Source: Amphritea pacifica (GTDB taxonomy: Bacteria; Pseudomonadota; Gammaproteobacteria; Pseudomonadales; Balneatricaceae). Taken from it: DNA of 64,000 bases. How positions within the stretch are numbered: the stretch's first letter is position 1; each line of letters starts with the position of its first letter. The notes under the pieces are model-generated. The model ran no database searches and was not told the origin of the DNA. It was given only the letters and a program-made list of their open reading frames with translations. The position numbers and the translations under genes are program-made. Shown here piece after piece: positions 60,233 through 64,000 of the stretch. The DNA lies in the NCBI RefSeq assembly GCF_016924145.1, contig NZ_JAFFZO010000015.1:1-64000 (forward strand), written 5' to 3'.

Positions 60233-61258
60233 ATGAATACCGCTATTGAACAAAATAGTTTTGATCCCGTGAAATGGACTAACCTTGCTGATGCCCGTCT
60301 GGGAGCTAAAGCGATCGCAGTGACTGACGATTGGTTTGCCGACGTCAATCGAATGCTGCAACCCGAAGAACCCGTCTGGAAAGAGGGCGTGTTTGATGAT
60401 AACGGTAAATGGATGGATGGCTGGGAGTCCCGTCGTAAGCGTTTTGAAGGCTATGATCATGCGATCATTCGCCTTGGCGTACCCGGAATTATTAAAGGTG
60501 TGGATATTGATACCCGTTATTTCACCGGCAACTACCCACCATCCGCTTCCATCGAAGCATGCTATTGCGTTGATGGAGACCCGACCGATGCCACGGTATG
60601 GGAGGAGATTCTGCCTTCGGTCTCACTGCAGGGAGATAGTCACCATTTGCATGCTATCGCGGATAATCGTCCCTGGTCCCATCTGCGTTTCAATATCTAT
60701 CCCGATGGCGGTGTTGCCCGTTTACGCATATATGGTGTTCCTTACCGGGACTGGTCTTTGCATCCATCGCAGGAGTCAGTTGATCTGGCAGCGGCGGTCA
60801 ACGGCGGGCGGGCGATAGCCTGTAGCGATGAGCATTTCGGTCGGATGGGAAACATCCTCAACCCCGGCCGCGGTATTAATATGGGGGATGGCTGGGAAAC
60901 CGCCCGTCGTCGTACACCCGGAAATGACTGGGTTATTGTTGCCCTTGGCCATCCGGGCGTCATCCAGAAGGTGATTGTCGATACCCTGCATTTTAAAGGT
61001 AACTATCCCGATAGTTGTTCAATCCAGGGGGCGTATGTAAAGGGCGGAACGGATGAGCAGATAGAAACCCAGAGCCTGTTCTGGCAGGAACTCTTACCCT
61101 CACAAAAGCTTGAGATGCACAGTGAGCATGGGTTTGCAGCCGAACTAAACGATATCGGGATGATTACCCATGTTCGTATCAATATTTTCCCCGATGGCGG
61201 CATTAGCCGACTACGTCTGTTTGGCCTGATTGAACAGGCTGTCGGGACGAAGGTGTAA
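60233..61258 (+). CDS. alc: Allantoicase
   Basis: Hydrolyses allantoate to ureidoglycolate and urea. The 341-residue protein shows the internal duplication of the family: repeat 1 (about 12-170; [20 protein letters not shown], then [13 protein letters not shown] and [16 protein letters not shown]) and repeat 2 (185-338; [20 protein letters not shown], then [14 protein letters not shown] and [15 protein letters not shown]). AGGAGA precedes ATG 60233. It is 60 bases after puuE and three before allA. Confidence 0.96.
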   Translation: MNTAIEQNSFDPVKWTNLADARLGAKAIAVTDDWFADVNRMLQPEEPVWKEGVFDDNGKWMDGWESRRKRFEGYDHAIIRLGVPGIIKGVDIDTRYFTGNYPPSASIEACYCVDGDPTDATVWEEILPSVSLQGDSHHLHAIADNRPWSHLRFNIYPDGGVARLRIYGVPYRDWSLHPSQESVDLAAAVNGGRAIACSDEHFGRMGNILNPGRGINMGDGWETARRRTPGNDWVIVALGHPGVIQKVIVDTLHFKGNYPDSCSIQGAYVKGGTDEQIETQSLFWQELLPSQKLEMHSEHGFAAELNDIGMITHVRINIFPDGGISRLRLFGLIEQAVGTKV

Positions 61259-61261
61259 CCG

Positions 61262-61762
61262 ATGTTATCTGTTCTGAAGGTCGAACCCTTAACCAAGGCC
61301 GCGTTTAAACCGTTTGGCGATGTTATTGAAACCGAGGGAAGTCGGCACTTTCTGATCAATAATGGTTCGACAGAGCGCTTTCATCGCCTGGCTGATGTTG
61401 ATGTATCAGCCGCACAGGGGGAGCCGATTATCAGTATCTTCAGGGCTCAGCCATTACCGATGCCGTTCACGGTGAAAATGATGGAGCGGCATCCTCTGGG
61501 GAGTCAGGCATTTATTTCCAGAGGGGAAGAGCCGTTTCTGGTTCTGGTGGCCCCGCCTGGGGATAGCGTGAACGGTGATCAACTGAGGTTATTTCTGACA
61601 AATGGCCGACAGGGCGTTAACTATAGTCGGGGAGTCTGGCATCATCCCGTGCTTGCGTTAAAGCCCGATCAGGAATTTATCATCATTGACCGGGCAGGCG
61701 AGGGCAATAACTGTGATGAAATCTATTTCGATAGCGGGCATCAGACGGTAGTGGAGATCTGA
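61262..61762 (+). CDS. allA: Ureidoglycolate lyase
   Basis: Splits ureidoglycolate to glyoxylate and urea, completing the pathway begun by puuE and alc. The 166-residue cupin-like protein shows family blocks EPLTKAAFKPFGDVIE at the start, ISIFRAQPLPMPF, MERHPLGSQAFI, and the C-terminal NYSRGVWHHPVLAL with FIIIDRAGEGNNCDE. It follows alc by three bases. An imperfect stem GAAAGCC...GGCTTTC follows the stop without a U-run. Confidence 0.95.
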   Translation: MLSVLKVEPLTKAAFKPFGDVIETEGSRHFLINNGSTERFHRLADVDVSAAQGEPIISIFRAQPLPMPFTVKMMERHPLGSQAFISRGEEPFLVLVAPPGDSVNGDQLRLFLTNGRQGVNYSRGVWHHPVLALKPDQEFIIIDRAGEGNNCDEIYFDSGHQTVVEI

Positions 61763-61939
61763 AAGCCGGAAAGAGCAGGGACGCTTGTCCGGGGGCTTTC
61801 CGTTCTGACTCATATTGTGCATGCTGCCTATCGTTGGCCATTGCTGATTCTTTGATAGACATTTACAGCGCTTCAAACAAAGCCCGGAAGTCTATCGGAT
61901 AAGCATTCACAACGGCTGATATAAGACGTAGCCTCCTGT

Positions 61940-63034
61940 TCAAATAGCTAATGTCGACAGAAGTCGATTAAACTTATTGCGAAAGCCTGTATCTGACAGC
62001 AACTTGATAACCAGTTTCTGGTCAGAAGTCTCCAGGTGGCTTTTTAGAAAAAATATCCCGGGTTCATCTGCCGCTTCGAGATTGAATTCGGACAAGTCAC
62101 GGAGGCCGCGATACGCTACACGGTCACCGATTCGTCCGGCAAGGTAAAGTAACACGGTATCTTTCAGTTCATCCTCTTTCAAAACCCGTGGTAACTGCGC
62201 GGGTGTCTTGACCAGCGGCAGCATGGAATTGGCAATGGCCCGTTCAATGTCTTCCGGTAATCCCCAGCTCCGGGCTAATGTGGAGCCAACGATAGCGGCG
62301 TTCAAACCGCTACCCTGTTGCTGCGCTTTAATTCTGTCAAGCACTGTCATGCCTTCTGCATACCAGGCGTGTGCGTTTTTCTCACCGAGGATAAAGCCCA
62401 GGTCACCGAGGTTGAAAAACAGGGCTTTGGTTGCCAGTACCGAAGGGCGGGGATGACCCGCATTTTGTCCCAATAAATTGGCAAACGCGCTCGCAACAGC
62501 GGTAGATAACCAGGCCCGCTGCAAAGCAGTTCTCTGTGCTTCAGAGCAGTCTTTGGTTTGATCAGCCGTTGCGGCCTGGGAGACCAGACCCTTAACAAAA
62601 CTGACCCCCAGATAATTAACCGCGTGCTGAACGCTTGAAATCGGAGAGGTTAATGAGAATGCTGCAGAGTTCACTGTTCGCAGCACCTCTGCTGTCAGTC
62701 CGGGATCAGCGGCAAGGGTGGCAACCAGCTCCTGTGGTGTATCCAGGCCACCGGCTAACTTTGCCTGAACGGGATTTGGATCTGGCAGTCTTTCACACAG
62801 TTGTTGTGCCCGGGCCGCTTGTTGCTCATCGATATATGATGCGACAAACAGATTGAATTCGGTCAGCGACCTGTAGATCTCCTGCGATAATTCCGATGTA
62901 GCCTCAACAACCGGCTCATCCAAAAGCTGCCCGAAAGGCCTGGAGGGTTTGCTTGTCGATTCGCTGGACCGACTCGTTGCTTCAGGCCTCTTGTCAGCGG
63001 TTTTCTTTTTTCTACCAAATAGTCCAAATAGCAC
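61940..63034 (-). CDS. HDOD-domain protein
   Basis: A 364-residue cytoplasmic protein. The N-terminal 45 residues are lysine/serine-rich linker (FGRKKKTADKRP). The HDOD domain (about 85-280) is recognised by LPDPNPVQAKLAGGLDTPQE, VLRTVNSAAFSL and SSVQHAVNYLGVSFVKGLV. HDOD proteins are HD-related domains without nuclease/phosphodiesterase residues and act in signalling, often with c-di-GMP or motility systems. No enzymatic domain is fused here. It lies alone between the allantoin genes and ssrA. Confidence 0.88.
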   Translation of the reverse strand: MLFGLFGRKKKTADKRPEATSRSSESTSKPSRPFGQLLDEPVVEATSELSQEIYRSLTEFNLFVASYIDEQQAARAQQLCERLPDPNPVQAKLAGGLDTPQELVATLAADPGLTAEVLRTVNSAAFSLTSPISSVQHAVNYLGVSFVKGLVSQAATADQTKDCSEAQRTALQRAWLSTAVASAFANLLGQNAGHPRPSVLATKALFFNLGDLGFILGEKNAHAWYAEGMTVLDRIKAQQQGSGLNAAIVGSTLARSWGLPEDIERAIANSMLPLVKTPAQLPRVLKEDELKDTVLLYLAGRIGDRVAYRGLRDLSEFNLEAADEPGIFFLKSHLETSDQKLVIKLLSDTGFRNKFNRLLSTLAI

Positions 63035-63538
63035 GACAGTTGACTCCAGCAGTTGAGGTATATCCTTTCATCAAACGCGGCTTAAGCGTTTGCGCATAAT
63101 ATTGTGATCAGAGCAGATCATATGGGCGGGCTTTTGAATCAACAGACAGGCTGGTTTCTATACAGTTTGGGGACTTATCCCCATTTAGCACTCTTTGCAG
63201 TCCCGCACATTACAGCATCTGCCTGACTCTGTAAGTCTCTGCCATCTGCAATAATATGTAAATCTTTTTGACAGGCCACAGTTACCATAGTGACAGATAT
63301 ACAAAGTCTGTTTCTCCAAAACGCAGGTGGGGTAACCCATGTTAAGTTTATTGAAGAATAGTTATATCTGCTTTTACCCGAATGTGGGAGAAGCTGGAAG
63401 TCTGTCTGGCGGGTTTACTGCGGCCGTTCCGGCCTTGCCCTGCGGGTCATCGTGAAGAGCGACGATGATGTGTCGCGCAAAGAGCGCGCTCGGTTCGAAC
63501 CCGCTCGCGGCTTCTCAATACCCACCACACCGAAGCTG
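63035..63538. other. Gene-free stretch between the HDOD gene and ssrA
   Basis: About 500 bases with no gene I support. A minus-strand frame near 63415-63654 overlaps the tmRNA end and has a Pro/Arg-rich, non-protein-like composition. The right part (63420-63520) is GC-rich with several small hairpins. It also has the sequence TTCGAACCCGC (63494-63504), which recurs in the tmRNA T-arm at 63603-63613. Confidence 0.45.
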
Positions 63539-63584
63539 ATACCACAAAAAAGGCCACCCCGGAGGGTAGCCTGTTTTGTGGTAT
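63539..63584 (-). terminator. Terminator of ssrA, nested in a longer inverted repeat
   Basis: On the minus strand GGCTACCC/GGGTGGCC (one G-U pair) with a TCCG loop is followed by six T residues. The whole is enclosed by an 11-base inverted repeat ATACCACAAAA (63539-63549) / TTTTGTGGTAT (63574-63584), ending two bases from the mature tmRNA 3-prime end. Confidence 0.8.
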
Positions 63585-63585
63585 T

Positions 63586-63945
63586 TGGTGGAGGTGGCGG
63601 GTTTCGAACCCGCGTCCGCCAATCCTCTGCCTCTAGATCTACATGTTTAGACACTTCTATTCAATTAACCCAGCACGGCCCGAAGGTCAGGGCGTTTAGG
63701 GCGAGCCTCTTTAGGTTTTAACCGTTCAGCTTGAGACAAAGCTTCCGGGCGATTCTATCTCGAATGACACTGCAAAATCCTTTAGTTATAGACACCTATA
63801 GGAGCAGCGCAAGCAGACTTATGCTGCTAGAGCGTAGTTATCGTCGTTTGCAACTATAACTGTGTAGTAATTGATTTACGTGATTCACTACACTCACGAC
63901 ATGCACCAAAGGGTTCGCAATCAGCGTCGAAGCCAAGTCACCCCC
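63586..63945 (-). ncRNA. ssrA: Transfer-messenger RNA
   Basis: One-piece tmRNA of about 360 bases that rescues stalled ribosomes with SmpB. The 5-prime end GGGGGTGACTTGGCTTCGACG and the 3-prime end CACCTCCACCA form the acceptor stem (seven pairs, one G-U). The T-arm is GCGGGTTCGAAACCCGC and CCA is encoded. The tag frame (63851-63819) reads ANDDNYALAA then TAA, the pseudomonad-type tag. A terminator follows at once. Confidence 0.98.
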
Positions 63946-64000
63946 ATAGTATTTCCGACTACATAACGCCCGAATAGTTCGTTTAACCAAACTGTCAGAG

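Noticed and set aside
63248-63300. Sigma-70 promoter with TTGACA at 63268
   Set aside because: No acceptable -10 at 16-18 bases; the nearest candidates are at spacing 12 or 22.
63415-63654. Minus-strand ORF of 79 codons downstream of ssrA
   Set aside because: It runs into the tmRNA 3-prime domain and its terminator, and its composition (poly-Pro, Arg-rich) is typical of non-coding repeats.

Overview
The window reads as chromosomal DNA of a marine-type gammaproteobacterium, most like the Oceanospirillales/Pseudomonadales branch. Support comes from the gene orders nrdR-ribD-ribE-ribBX-ribH-nusB-thiL-pgpA and xseB-ispA-dxs next to pomA-pomB, the polar-flagellum-type stator PomAB, and a one-piece tmRNA with the tag ANDDNYALAA. 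I cannot name the genus from sequence alone. No rRNA, tRNA, complete insertion sequence, prophage or CRISPR array is visible.

Layout. 0.1-5.2 kb: metY (with a tiny upstream ORF), radA, a PilZ protein and ettA. 5.4-13.3 kb: small heat-shock protein, glyA, then the nrdR/riboflavin/nusB/thiL/pgpA operon. 13.5-16.6 kb: a PepSY protein with a PhoPQ-like two-component pair, then stand-alone ribA. 16.6-21.5 kb: dxs-ispA-xseB on the minus strand, and pomAB behind a sigma-28-type promoter. 21.5-31.3 kb: cytochrome c5, small hypotheticals, a 2OG-Fe(II) oxygenase, a lipid-linked-sugar-type glycosyltransferase, ptsP, an MgtC-like protein, a MATCAP-like (QEGLA) metallopeptidase and fumC. 31.3-33.5 kb: a Slam outer-membrane exporter and its TbpB-like lipoprotein. 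33.9-35.5 kb: argD behind a strong promoter, a 36-codon leader peptide ending Arg-Arg-Arg, and an intrinsic terminator, which together look like an attenuator. 35.6-38.3 kb: a RimK-like ATP-grasp protein and a GNAT-C39 peptidase fusion.

38.3-40.6 kb: four periplasmic metal/haem proteins behind a promoter almost identical in layout to a CueR (copper) promoter. 40.7-46.5 kb: an AT-rich island with vsr, a 5-cytosine methyltransferase, a receiver-domain protein and a kinase carrying two GHKL ATPase domains. This is the best candidate for a poorly described defence or DNA-modification system. 47-50.4 kb: sulfide:quinone reductase and a 3-hydroxybenzoate 4-monooxygenase-like enzyme. 50.7-53.4 kb: a complete bufferin operon (precursor, MNIO enzyme, DUF2063 partner, DoxX protein). 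54-61.8 kb: allantoin catabolism with a GntR/FCD regulator, two NCS1 permeases, a racemase, puuE, allantoicase and allA. Two identical TTGTTAACAA palindromes lie in its divergent promoter region. 61.9-64 kb: an HDOD protein and ssrA.

The genes connect in several ways. RibD, RibE, RibBX, RibH and RibA together supply flavin; the RibBX C-terminal domain has lost its zinc cysteines and the separate RibA keeps them. Copper handling appears twice, in the CueR-type cytochrome cluster and the bufferin operon. Allantoin can be taken to glyoxylate and urea by the genes present. The main inferences are arginine-responsive attenuation of argD, two-component-like control inside the Dcm/Vsr island, and GntR binding to the paired palindromes. 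All positions, motifs and repeats were read by eye; no database search or folding program was run.
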